40,693 bases of DNA, taken from contig CAYYNT010000039.1 in assembly GCA_964473155.1 (NCBI GenBank), positions 1-40,693 of the forward strand. Reading direction: 5' to 3'. The position numbers and the translations under genes were made by a program. The notes beneath the pieces are model-generated. The model was not told the DNA's origin. It ran no database searches and saw nothing but the letters and a program-made list of their open reading frames with translations. The stretch comes from JAJFUG01 sp964473155. Its GTDB lineage: Bacteria > Gemmatimonadota > Glassbacteria > GWA2-58-10. Positions 1-6,449 of the stretch are shown one piece after another; the stretch's first letter is position 1, and the number at the start of each line of letters is the position of its first letter.

Positions 1-41
1 CACTTTTTCAGCCGGCAGAGTCCCGACATTGTCGGGATTAA
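1..41 (+). CDS. GIY-YIG nuclease, 3' end only (window edge)
   Basis: Bases 1-41 match the last 12 codons and stop of the two complete GIY-YIG genes downstream, so a further copy enters from the left. The stop TAA at 39-41 lies inside the tRNA-Asn-derived segment. Nothing more can be said about this copy from the window. Confidence 0.8.
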   Translation, partial: LFQPAESRHCRD

Positions 42-79
42 CCACCGTGTCGCTGGTTCGAGTCCGGCCTGGGGAGCCA
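38..79 (+). other. tRNA-Asn 3' half, copy 1
   Basis: These 42 bases fit tRNA positions 35-76 exactly: anticodon bases TT, then AA, anticodon-stem strand CCACC, 5-base variable loop GTGTC, T stem GCTGG/CCGGC with loop TTCGAGT, acceptor strand CTGGGGA, discriminator G and CCA. The NTT anticodon with G73 points to Asn rather than Lys. No 5' half is present, so this is not a functional tRNA. A hairpin (TCCCGAC-ATT-GTCGGGA, 21-37) abuts it. Confidence 0.75.
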
Positions 80-87
80 TACCGAGG

Positions 88-119
88 CAGGCGTCGTGTG
101 TCAGCATGACGCCTGTTTT
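88..119 (+). terminator. Intrinsic terminator of the tRNA unit, copy 1
   Basis: An 8-bp stem CAGGCGTC/GACGCCTG with a 12-base loop is followed by TTTT. It lies 8 bases after the tRNA CCA end and is the terminator expected for a tRNA-Asn gene; it was duplicated with the unit. Confidence 0.7.
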
Positions 120-125
120 GTCTCC

Positions 126-407
126 ATGCCTTTCTTTGTCTACATTCTCAAATCCGAATCCTCCGGACGCTTCTATATCGGGCACACCGACAACGTTCAA
201 CGCAGGATTGCCCAGCACAACGATCCCCTCTACCACGGCTCTAAAACCACGAAACGGTTCGCTGGACCCTGGTCCCTCGTCTACAGCGAATCATTCGAAT
301 CTCGATCCGATGCCATGTCCAGAGAACTGCAAATCAAAAAATGGAAAAGCCGTAAAGCCATTGAATCACTTTTTCAGCCGGCAGAGTCCCGACATTGTCG
401 GGATTAA
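126..407 (+). CDS. Small GIY-YIG endonuclease, copy A
   Basis: This is a 93-residue single-domain GIY-YIG nuclease. Near the N-terminus FFVYILKS and GRFYIGHT form the split Y-I / Y-I-G core, followed by the NVQRRIAQHN helix with the catalytic-type arginine and by a conserved E in SRELQIKK. I start at the ATG before PFFVYIL because the longer upstream frame only translates the tRNA and terminator sequence. The stop TAA is made by the tRNA-Asn anticodon region (gaT-TAA-CC). Free-standing proteins of this UvrC-N-like family are common in FCB bacteria, often next to tRNA genes, and their role is unknown. The placement suggests a homing or duplication role. No good Shine-Dalgarno is visible. Confidence 0.85.
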   Translation: MPFFVYILKSESSGRFYIGHTDNVQRRIAQHNDPLYHGSKTTKRFAGPWSLVYSESFESRSDAMSRELQIKKWKSRKAIESLFQPAESRHCRD

Positions 408-446
408 CCACCGTGTCGCTGAGCAAGAGTCCGGCCTGGGGAGCCA
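404..446 (+). other. tRNA-Asn 3' half, copy 2 (mutated T loop)
   Basis: This is the same segment as at 38-79, but the T loop is rewritten: GGTTCG is replaced by GAGCAAG, with one extra base, which breaks the T stem-loop. The acceptor strand and CCA are intact. The change shows the duplicate is free of selection for tRNA function. Confidence 0.75.
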
Positions 447-454
447 TACCGAGG

Positions 455-486
455 CAGGCGTCGTGTGTCAGCATGACGCCTGTTTT
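455..486 (+). terminator. Intrinsic terminator of the tRNA unit, copy 2
   Basis: It is an identical copy of the 8-bp CAGGCGTC/GACGCCTG hairpin with TTTT tail, placed 8 bases after the second tRNA CCA end. Confidence 0.65.
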
Positions 487-492
487 GTCTCC

Positions 493-774
493 ATGCCTTT
501 CTTTGTCTACATTCTCAAATCCGAATCCTCCGGACGCTTCTATATCGGGCACACCGACAACGTTCAACGCAGGATTGCCCAGCACAACGATCCCCTCTAC
601 CACGGCTCTAAAACCACGAAACGGTTCGCTGGACCCTGGTCCCTCGTCTACAGCGAATCATTCGAATCTCGATCCGATGCCATGTCCAGAGAACTGCAAA
701 TCAAAAAATGGAAAAGCCGTAAAGCCATTGAATCACTTTTTCAGCCGGCAGAGTCCCGACATTGTCGGGATTAA
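493..774 (+). CDS. Small GIY-YIG endonuclease, copy B
   Basis: This 93-residue protein is identical to copy A (126-407). It carries the same FVYIL...FYIGH core, RRIAQHN helix and C-terminal SRHCRD. Its stop codon again falls in the following tRNA-Asn 3' half at 771-812. Perfect identity over 282 bases of tandem copies means either very recent duplication or ongoing gene conversion. Confidence 0.85.
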   Translation: MPFFVYILKSESSGRFYIGHTDNVQRRIAQHNDPLYHGSKTTKRFAGPWSLVYSESFESRSDAMSRELQIKKWKSRKAIESLFQPAESRHCRD

Positions 775-812
775 CCACCGTGTCGCTGGTTCGAGTCCGG
801 CCTGGGGAGCCA
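771..812 (+). other. tRNA-Asn 3' half, copy 3
   Basis: It is the same 42 bases as copy 1 with an intact T arm and CCA. It lies at the right edge of the second complete GIY-YIG gene, again directly after the TCCCGAC-ATT-GTCGGGA hairpin (754-770). Confidence 0.75.
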
Positions 813-820
813 TACCGAGG

Positions 821-853
821 CAGGCGTCGTGTGTCGGCATGACGCCTGTTTTG
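821..853 (+). terminator. Intrinsic terminator of the tRNA unit, copy 3
   Basis: This is the third copy of the CAGGCGTC/GACGCCTG hairpin plus TTTT. One loop base differs (TCGG instead of TCAG). Confidence 0.6.
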
Positions 854-858
854 TCTCC

Positions 859-925
859 ATGCTTTTCTTTGTCTATATCTCAGAGATCAAAAAGCCGCAC
901 AGCCGCTGAATTACTCGCAGTCTTG
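859..925 (+). pseudogene. GIY-YIG remnant with internal deletion
   Basis: The frame starts like the intact copies (MLFFVYI) and then jumps to sequence matching the C-terminal part: AAAAGCCGCACAGCCGCTGAA here resembles the KSRKAIE codons of the complete genes. About 190 bases of the core are missing and a stop follows after 16 codons. It marks the right end of the array. Confidence 0.7.
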
Positions 926-1215
926 AATACCTATCGGTTTTCCTTCTACCTGCAGGACCCAAAACTTCCTTGTCCTTTCCCCATAATTCTTGGGCAAAAT
1001 TCCGGCATGATTATCTCCCCCCATGGGGGGATGTACCCCCCCCTCAAAACTTGCGAGATTTTTTCTCGACTGGCCGCTCGGTCTGGAGGGCTAAAATCTG
1101 GCGTGATTTTACCCCCCTATCCCCTCAGACTTCTTTTTCTGAATCCATAAACAAAAACCGGACGTCTTAATAAACAGAGAACGATGAAACTCAACTTTCA
1201 ATCCCGGAGGATAAA
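926..1215. other. Intergenic, no gene seen
   Basis: This stretch of about 290 bases contains C-runs and G-runs (CCCCCC around 1017-1046, with a CCATGG palindrome between). It also holds one half of a degenerate direct repeat (1071-1127) whose partner lies near 1795-1845. I see no supported gene. Confidence 0.5.
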
Positions 1216-1308
1216 ATGAACACCAGCGAAAAGATCAGATTCTACGGCAACGTGGCCGTCTGCGTTGTGGTCTACTTCAGCTTCGTGATTCTGCCCTATG
1301 CGCTTTAA
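1216..1308 (+). CDS. 30-residue single-membrane-span peptide
   Basis: A strong ribosome binding site (CGGAGGATAAA) stands 5 bases before ATG. The peptide has a short polar head (MNTSEKIRFYGN) and then about 18 hydrophobic residues (VAVCVVVYFSFVILPYAL) up to the stop. A strong intrinsic terminator follows 25 bases later. The RBS-gene-terminator arrangement argues for a real one-gene transcript. Function is unknown; a small membrane regulator or a type I toxin-like peptide are both possible, but I see no antisense RNA promoter clear enough to call. Confidence 0.55.
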   Translation: MNTSEKIRFYGNVAVCVVVYFSFVILPYAL

Positions 1309-1332
1309 ATCCACGAGCGGAGACACAGGTCC

Positions 1333-1370
1333 CAGGGAAGCCGCTCGAATAGAATGGCTTCCCTGTTTTT
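1333..1370 (+). terminator. Strong intrinsic terminator
   Basis: A perfect 10-bp stem CAGGGAAGCC/GGCTTCCCTG with a 13-base loop is followed by TTTTT. It ends the transcript of the 30-residue peptide. Confidence 0.85.
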
Positions 1371-1401
1371 AACTCGATGACATGCTTTCCCAGAGCGCAC
1401 C

Positions 1402-1617
1402 ATGAGAATCTCCATCAGTATAAACTTCCATTCGGTAAAGATCGAAAAGGTGCTTGAAACCGATAACGGTGAAATCCTGCACTACGAGTTCCCTTCGGGT
1501 GATTTACGCCATGAGACCTGGCTCAATGACCTGGATGACCAAGTCAAAGAACAGATACTTGAGCAGATTCCAGCTTCCATTAATCTTATATCTATTCCTC
1601 AGTTCATAGCTGCCTGA
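1402..1617 (+). CDS. Hypothetical 71-residue protein
   Basis: The product is acidic and soluble in appearance (MRISISINFHSVKIEK at the start, many E/D/Q later), with no membrane span and no motif I recognise. No clear Shine-Dalgarno precedes the ATG; CAGAGCGCACC is weak. It lies between a terminator and a long non-coding stretch in the mobile zone. It may be a small cargo gene; it could also be a chance frame, although amino acid composition looks protein-like. Confidence 0.4.
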   Translation: MRISISINFHSVKIEKVLETDNGEILHYEFPSGDLRHETWLNDLDDQVKEQILEQIPASINLISIPQFIAA

Positions 1618-1869
1618 AATTCTTCTTGTCTTTACTCATATGCCTTGTACAGACTGACTATTCCCTGTGCCGGTTTATCTCAGAGAATTGTCTTCATCAA
1701 TCGAATTGCCAGCTCCAAGGTTTACCTTGAGCGGTCTGACAAAGCAAGGGCTTGGCTATTTTGCGACTCTTAAAGGTCGGTGGTCCGCTCGTTCTGGGAC
1801 AGCAAACTCTGAGGATTTTACACCCACTATCCCCTCATGAATTGCAGCCGTTCATGCTATTACTATTTT
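1618..1869. other. Intergenic, degenerate repeat partner
   Basis: No gene is visible. Bases 1795-1845 (CCGCTCGTTCTGGGACAG... to TATCCCCTCA) resemble 1071-1127 (CCGCTCGGTCTGGAGGG... to TATCCCCTCA), suggesting an old duplication or two decayed element borders. Confidence 0.4.
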
Positions 1870-1880
1870 CTGTTCGTTCT

Positions 1881-1969
1881 CTGTTCACCCCCCTAAAGGG
1901 AGTAGGGTGAACAAGAAGAGTCGTTAACCTCTGGTGAACAGTTGTTTTTGTTCACCGATTTCGTTCACC
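1881..1969. repeat. Iteron cluster (GGTGAACA-type), candidate replication origin
   Basis: Five copies of one 9-base word lie in 89 bases: reverse at 1881-1889 (CTGTTCACC), forward at 1906-1914 (GGTGAACAA), forward at 1933-1941 (GGTGAACAG), reverse at 1948-1956 (TTGTTCACC), and a variant reverse at 1961-1969 (TCGTTCACC). They form two inverted pairs. They sit directly at the 3' end of the primase-helicase pseudogene. From memory, phage P4 alpha protein binds type I iterons of the form GGTGAACAG/A, so this may be the old origin of the integrated element. Confidence 0.6.
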
Positions 1970-1971
1970 AT

Positions 1972-3773
1972 TTAAACTCCCTCAACCAAATAGCCTGCTT
2001 GGATCAGTTTCCCTCCAGTCGTCAGATGCCCGTTTCGAATTGCCTGCTGTTTCACTTTGGTAATGTATGACTTGGCAATTCCGAGTTCTTCACTAATTGT
2101 TCCGTAATCGGAACCTGCATCCAGCATTCTCAGTATCTCAGTCTTCTTTCTTTTGAATTATTCTTCCACAACCAGGTCAAATTGCCGTACTCATCCTTGG
2201 CCAGTTTGAATTCCAGCTCCTCGATGTATGACAGTCCCTCTGTCGAAACTCGGCTCTTGCAGAAATGAGTGATAAATCTCGCACCGTATACCGGTTCGTA
2301 ATTCTGAGGAACCTTCAGTTCAATCGAAATATCGATGTTGTCCTCTCGGGCGCTGGTCCCGCGTTGAGTTCCATTCTTGCTTGTGTGGTGAAGAAGAATT
2401 GTCGCGATACCGCAAAACGTTAGTCAAGTAACCAGGTGTTTATCGGGTCCCACTCCTGCTTGCTGTTCTCATCACTTCCTGAACTCAAAGAAGCCAGATT
2501 GTCTACGACCCAGAGACGGATTCGATTCGACAGAAGAAATTCTTTCATGCTTTCCGCCAAACCTCTGATAGAAGGTTCGTCCGAGAGAAACCTTTATGAG
2601 TTGCATAGGCATCCGAGTATACCAGAAGAGAGGTTTTCCTGTCGGACGCGCATGGATTCAAAGCTTTAACTCTTTGCTGGATATCCTGTGCCGCCATTTC
2701 ACCTTCGAGATAAAGACAGGGCACCGGTTTCACAACTTTCCACGGACCGAAAGAAATTCCGCGTGAAACCGCATAAATTAAGGAAAGAGCCAACCATGTT
2801 TTACCCGAACCTCTCCAGGCCGATATCAGGGTAATAGACTGTTCATTTAGCCAAGGCGATAATATGCAATCCGTTACGGGCAGATCAGCCTGAATGAATG
2901 CTTTGTCGTTCATTATTACGTCACTCAACGTTAGCGCCTTGACAGGATTGTAGAGCGGGGCTGTTACAATCATCTGGGCCAACATTTGTTTTGCCTGCTT
3001 AGAGTCGGGTGCCTTTTCCACCCAGTCTGTCAGGTCTCCTTTCTCTGGCAAGTCCGGCAGATCGATCCATTTAACTTGGGCCGCTATCCCATCGAGAGAA
3101 CGGGCGACTTTCTGCATGTGATCCCGTCCCGGCTGGTCGTTGTCCGGAATCAAGACTATATCCTTGCCACGAAGACATTCTGAATACTCCAGTTGCCACT
3201 TTCCGGCCCCCATCGGAGCGGTGGTCGCGCAGAAACCCAGGCCGGCTGCAGTGTCCGCATCCTTCTCTCCCTCTACTATCAAAATCATTTCTGCTTTTAA
3301 CAATTCCGGCAGATTGTAAAGGACCCTTTTTTGTCCATTCAGGCCATTTATCCAACCGCTTTTTCCATCGGGCCGACGCTGCCAGAAATCTTTTGGCTCA
3401 TACCTAACAACCTGAAACAATAGATTGTTTTTCTCATCCCTGTAATCGTAAGTGTTCACTATTCGACCTGATTTCCTCGAATCTGATATACCATGTTCTG
3501 TGGCTATATCCTCGATCACTCTCGTATAGTTTTCTCTGCCCTCTAATCCTTTATATTTGCTGTAAAAAGCCCAATTCCACCCTTTGCACCGCAACCATGA
3601 CAATAGAATGCACCGGTTTCGTTGTTGAAATTTAAGGACGGTTTCGTGTCATTGTGGAACGGGCAAATAGCACCCCATTCCTGTTTTGAAATTCTTTTCG
3701 CATCCGGCAGGTATTTGAGGTAGAACTGGCTCGCATTGCCCCGGAAATATTTCTCAATCGTATCTTTGGTCAT
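1972..3773 (-). pseudogene. Primase-helicase (CHC2 finger, Toprim, RepA/AAA_25-type helicase, HTH), frameshifted
   Basis: Read on the minus strand from ATG 3773 (RBS GAGG), the pieces give one replication protein: a CHC2 zinc finger (CPFH...CHGC) at about residues 35-65; a Toprim domain with EGEKDAD and PDNDQPGRDH; a RecA-like helicase with Walker A AWRGSGKTW and Walker B RLWVVDNLAS; a LLHHTSKNGTQRGTSA segment; and a C-terminal HTH (GTISEELGIAKSYITKVKQQ). The reading frame shifts at about 3570, 2590, 2430 and 2155, so no full-length product is made as sequenced. Such proteins start replication of phage satellites, plasmids and integrative elements. The shifts could be true decay or draft sequencing errors. 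Confidence 0.8.
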
Positions 3774-3794
3774 GGACCACCTCACAGTCCGGGG

Positions 3795-4058
3795 CTAATT
3801 CTCGGAATAAGGTTCAGCTTCGAACCGGGCGCAATCGTCATTAACCGCCCGCTTGAAACGGGACTGACATATGTCAGAAGCTTCTTGTTTTGTGGAGACG
3901 GCCTGGCTTTGAGCGGCGTCCCATTCGGCAAGGACTTGGAAAAAACCGCTGATATTGGCGACAATCTGGCGGGCGCTTTCACGGGTGAGTCGCTCTTCGC
4001 TCCGGCTTTGCCAGAACTCGAGCGTCTGGTCGATTATACTTTTATCACTCTCGTTCAT
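3795..4058 (-). CDS. Small mobile-element protein (87 residues)
   Basis: It lies 21 bases upstream of the primase-helicase start on the same strand and has a fair RBS (GGGAGTAAGAG-ATG). The helical N-terminal part with LTRESARQIVANISGFFQVL and AEWD resembles short proteins I recall next to replication genes in integrative elements. No catalytic motif is visible. It probably formed an operon with the downstream primase-helicase. Exact function is unknown. Confidence 0.6.
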   Translation of the reverse strand: MNESDKSIIDQTLEFWQSRSEERLTRESARQIVANISGFFQVLAEWDAAQSQAVSTKQEASDICQSRFKRAVNDDCARFEAEPYSEN

Positions 4059-4193
4059 CTCTTACTCCCAATCCAGGTTTTCTGCCCTGGAATCAGCCCT
4101 CCAGCCCCTTCCGCGGAATCACACCGCTGGAACAAGACCCGTTGTGTTTTCGGTCTCTGCGCTCCAATCACAGGAATCGCGATAAAAAAATCT

Positions 4194-4418
4194 CTAATTC
4201 AATTCCTCGGGCGAAATGACAAACCGGTGGCTCTTCCCAGCCTTGATTATAAGTCTGCGCTTATTCTCATTGAGCATCTCACCGGTGATCTGGTACTCGA
4301 AGAATCCATGCCTTAAACCGTCCAGAACAATCTCGCGTAAATCCTTCAAGGCGCATTCAAGCTCAGTGCTGCAACTATTGCAGCGCCTTTTCTCCAGTCC
4401 TTTCTGATGCATTTTCAC
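4194..4418 (-). CDS. Hypothetical 74-residue protein with CxxC
   Basis: A strong Shine-Dalgarno (AGGAGGTGAAA-ATG) supports this start. The protein has RRCNSCSTELEC near the N-terminus, a possible but incomplete metal site, followed by a mixed helix/strand body ending in HRFVISPEELN. It heads the same leftward series of element genes as the primase-helicase. Its start overlaps the end of the gene at 4375-4734 by 44 bases. I do not recognise the family. Confidence 0.6.
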   Translation of the reverse strand: MKMHQKGLEKRRCNSCSTELECALKDLREIVLDGLRHGFFEYQITGEMLNENKRRLIIKAGKSHRFVISPEELN

Positions 4419-4734
4419 CTCCTGTGGTCCTGGCGCTACCCTTTATCAGCTCAAACCCAAGCGTTCCCATCAAGGCGATGTCATACTCGACAAGTTCCTT
4501 GCCCTTCTGGATTCGGATTCCGGGTGCCGGATAAGCCAGAACACCAGCATCCAGGCTCCTGCCAATCATGGTATACGCTTTTTTCAGGGGCTTGAGTAGC
4601 GGGATAATAACATGTGCCTGGCTCGATTCCGGTTTGTGGCTGAGCAGGTGACTCACCATAAAATCGGGATACACATCCATATTTGTCCCGTCAAACCAGA
4701 GAACGGGATGATAACCGGAATCCAGAAACTCCAA
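4375..4734 (-). pseudogene. Hypothetical protein, probably 5'-truncated
   Basis: The open frame runs from an in-frame stop at 4756-4758 and has only a TTG (4734) with no RBS for a start; the first residues (ELALEFLDSGYHPVLWFDG) look like the interior of a domain. The rest is a compact alpha/beta-like protein with LLSHKPESSQAHVIIPLLKP and a Ser/Thr-rich tail. It probably lost its 5' end when the element decayed. Family not recognised. Confidence 0.45.
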
Positions 4735-4930
4735 CGCCAGTTCAATGTAGTTCTTTTATTTGCTTTAAAAGGTCCACAGGGGAAAAACAAATCTCGCTTT
4801 AAAATAAATTTTTGTTATTATTGTTTCCGACAGCCAAATATCGTGCTTTGGGTGGAACCATTGCATGACCAAGTGAATTTCTTATCTCTCACATTAGTAG
4901 CAGGTTAACCACGACAATCGTGAGGATATC

Positions 4931-5260
4931 ATGCCTCAGATTTTCGACAACATTCAAAAAGAACTGCTGCCAACTCTTAAATCTGCCCTTGGCGTGTCGG
5001 AACGAGCAGATTTCTGTGTTGGTTATTTTAACCTTAGAGGATGGAGACAGTTAGACGACCTTGTCGAGCGTTGGCCTGGGGGCATTGGAAACTGTTGCCG
5101 CCTTCTTGTCGGAATGCAGAAAATGCCGCAAGACCAACTGAAAACGGCTTTGAGTCTTATACAGAAAGAACAGCCGGTCGATCAAAGTGCCGCAATAGCT
5201 TTAAAGAAAACATTAGCTGTGGATAAAGCAACTGAGAGAGTACCCGGCTCACAGAGGTAG
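4931..5260 (+). pseudogene. N-terminal fragment of PLD-domain/SNF2-type helicase
   Basis: ATG follows GAGGATATC. The first 95 or so residues (PQIFDNIQKELLP, SERADFCVGYFNLRGWRQLD, CCRLLVGMQKMPQDQL) look like the start of a large helicase with N-terminal phospholipase-D-like domain that I recall near phage-defence gene sets. In intact relatives the text continues through an LKK-LAEEFR helix into the PLD core; here it leaves the homologous path after ALKKTLA and stops at 5260. About 90% of the gene is missing. It is a remnant of an accessory, possibly defence, gene. Confidence 0.6.
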
Positions 5261-5427
5261 TGACCTCACCAAGTGCAAGTTGCTTCCACCTCTCACTTTG
5301 TTCTTTGAAATTAGATTCAGGGATCATTAGCCAAGGGGAGTAGCGTTCCATTATAAAAACTTGAGAGTATACTCAAGTCCTTAACAGGGGTGAGCAAGCT
5401 GGCAGAAACTCCCATTCCCTGAATCGT

Positions 5428-5627
5428 AAAGACCTGGTCCAGGAGACCAGCTTTGCTCAGGCGCTCCCTGAAGCGCCACAGAGTGCTGAAGTCCGGGATG
5501 TCGGTATCGAATCCGATCTTCAGAAAACGCTGAAAACTCATCCGGTCGATCAAAGCATCTTCCAGCGCCGGATCGCTCAGGTTGTAAAGATACTGCAAGA
5601 TCAAGCATTTCAGGGAAAACTGGATCG
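5428..5627 (-). pseudogene. IS5-like transposase fragment
   Basis: The minus-strand frame reads SLKCLILQYLYNLSDPALED, then SFQRFLKIGFDTDIPDFST and LWRFRERLSKAGLLDQVF, which is the typical N-terminal region of IS5-family transposases (DUF772-type). Homology stops after QVF at 5428; the following codons to 5317 are unrelated. The 5' side runs into the assembly gap. IS copies are a usual cause of such gaps, so an intact copy may collapse there. Confidence 0.7.
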
Positions 5628-5727
5628 NNNNNNNNNNNNNNNNNNNNNNNNNNNNNNNNNNNNNNNNNNNNNNNNNNNNNNNNNNNNNNNNNNNNNNNNN
5701 NNNNNNNNNNNNNNNNNNNNNNNNNNN
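5628..5727. other. Assembly gap (100 N)
   Basis: Exactly 100 N is the usual placeholder for a gap of unknown length. It interrupts the IS5-like transposase on its left and the uracil-DNA-glycosylase-like gene on its right. Confidence 0.98.
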
Positions 5728-6203
5728 TTCCAGGCAAAACATGGATCCCTGTGTCCAGTTGGTGCAACGGCATTTTTAACGGTTTCAGTCCCTGGAAAGA
5801 AAACCATAAACTCGACTTCAGTATACCGGAGGAACGCAAGAAGTGGCTATGCAAAGTAGCTGTGATGAACATAAAAAAGAGTGGAGGCCCAAGTAACTCT
5901 GATTTCTCACAACTTGAATCCGCAGTTAAGGAAAGCATTGGCTTGATTAAAGAGGAAATTCAAATTATCGGACCCGATATTATTGTCGCTTGTGGTACTT
6001 ATTATTTCCTGTCAGAAATTATCTATGAGAATGATCCCGATTCGGAAAAAGGCTCGCTTATAAATGGAGTTGATTATACAATTAACCACCGAGAGAACTG
6101 GCTAATAGTCGATTTTTATCATCCTGCAGCCAGAGTGCGTGCGAATTTTCTGTATACAATGCTGATGGATACCGTGAAAGAGGCAATAAAAATAATAAAA
6201 TAA
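5728..6203 (+). CDS. Uracil-DNA-glycosylase-like protein, 5' end in gap
   Basis: The frame is open from the gap edge (PGKTWIPVSSWCNGIFNGF) to 6203, so the start is hidden; a GTG at 5751 is in frame but has no RBS and lies inside the domain. The pattern of VAVMNIKKSGG, a helix ending IIGPDIIVACGTYYF, and a C-terminal FYHPAARVR resembles UDG-superfamily-like proteins, where the last motif is HPS-like. Catalytic assignment is not possible without the N-terminus. A terminator follows. It is AT-richer than the right arm. Confidence 0.5.
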
Positions 6204-6226
6204 AGGAGTAGAGAAAATCGAAACAA

Positions 6227-6259
6227 ACAGGCCACCGGTTGCAGATGGTGGCCCTGTTT
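6227..6259 (+). terminator. Terminator hairpin after UDG-like gene
   Basis: The stem GGCCACC/GGTGGCC is extended outward by ACA/TGT across one bulged base and followed by a short T-run (TGTTTAT). It separates the accessory zone from the sigma-54 operon. Confidence 0.55.
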
Positions 6260-6260
6260 A

Positions 6261-6292
6261 TCAATAAATGACATTGATACATCATTTATTGA
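6261..6292. promoter_or_regulatory. Perfect 11-bp inverted repeat, candidate activator site
   Basis: TCAATAAATGA and TCATTTATTGA are exact inverted copies separated by 10 bases. The site lies about 115-147 bases upstream of the predicted start of the sigma-54 promoter at 6382-6397, the usual position of an enhancer for a sigma-54 activator. A related half-site (TCAATTTGTGA on the minus strand) occurs upstream of the second sigma-54 promoter. It could also be only a terminator-like hairpin, but no T-run follows. Confidence 0.5.
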
Positions 6293-6381
6293 CAGAAGCA
6301 AACTTGCCGCTTTCTGAACTCCGACCGCCCTCCTCTCTCTAACTCATTCATAACAAACCAGATCATCTGATGTATGCCGCC

Positions 6382-6397
6382 TGGCATTCCTCTTGCT
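6382..6397 (+). promoter_or_regulatory. Sigma-54 promoter of the AAA-PcfJ-MBL operon
   Basis: TGGCAT-TCCTC-TTGCT matches the consensus TGGCAC-N5-TTGCW at ten of eleven fixed positions, with the obligatory GG-N10-GC spacing. Transcription would start near 6408, giving a leader of about 42 bases before the ATG at 6450. A dedicated sigma-54 activator is encoded at 15626. Confidence 0.75.
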
Positions 6398-6449
6398 TTC
6401 CCTGTGCTGCATTCAAACGCTGATTCACACAGGGGGAAAGAGGAACGCT

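Larger units (their letters stand above)
1..925 (+). repeat. Tandem array of tRNA-Asn 3'-half + GIY-YIG units (period 366-367 bp)
   Basis: The same block recurs at 1, 367 and 734. Each unit holds, in order, a 17-base hairpin, a 42-base tRNA-Asn 3' half, a terminator hairpin, and a GIY-YIG nuclease gene. The first unit enters the window at the tail of its gene, two units carry complete genes, and the last gene is reduced by an internal deletion. The two full gene copies are identical at protein level, so the duplication is recent. The 5' half of the tRNA is not in the window and should lie upstream of position 1. Confidence 0.9.

Noticed and set aside
1..925. CRISPR-like array
   Set aside because: Repeat unit is 367 bases with a coding gene, not short repeats with variable spacers.
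106..1150. Long open frames across the tandem array (222 and 251 codons)
   Set aside because: They translate tRNA halves, terminators and the GIY-YIG gene in the wrong frame; the period of the repeat keeps them open.
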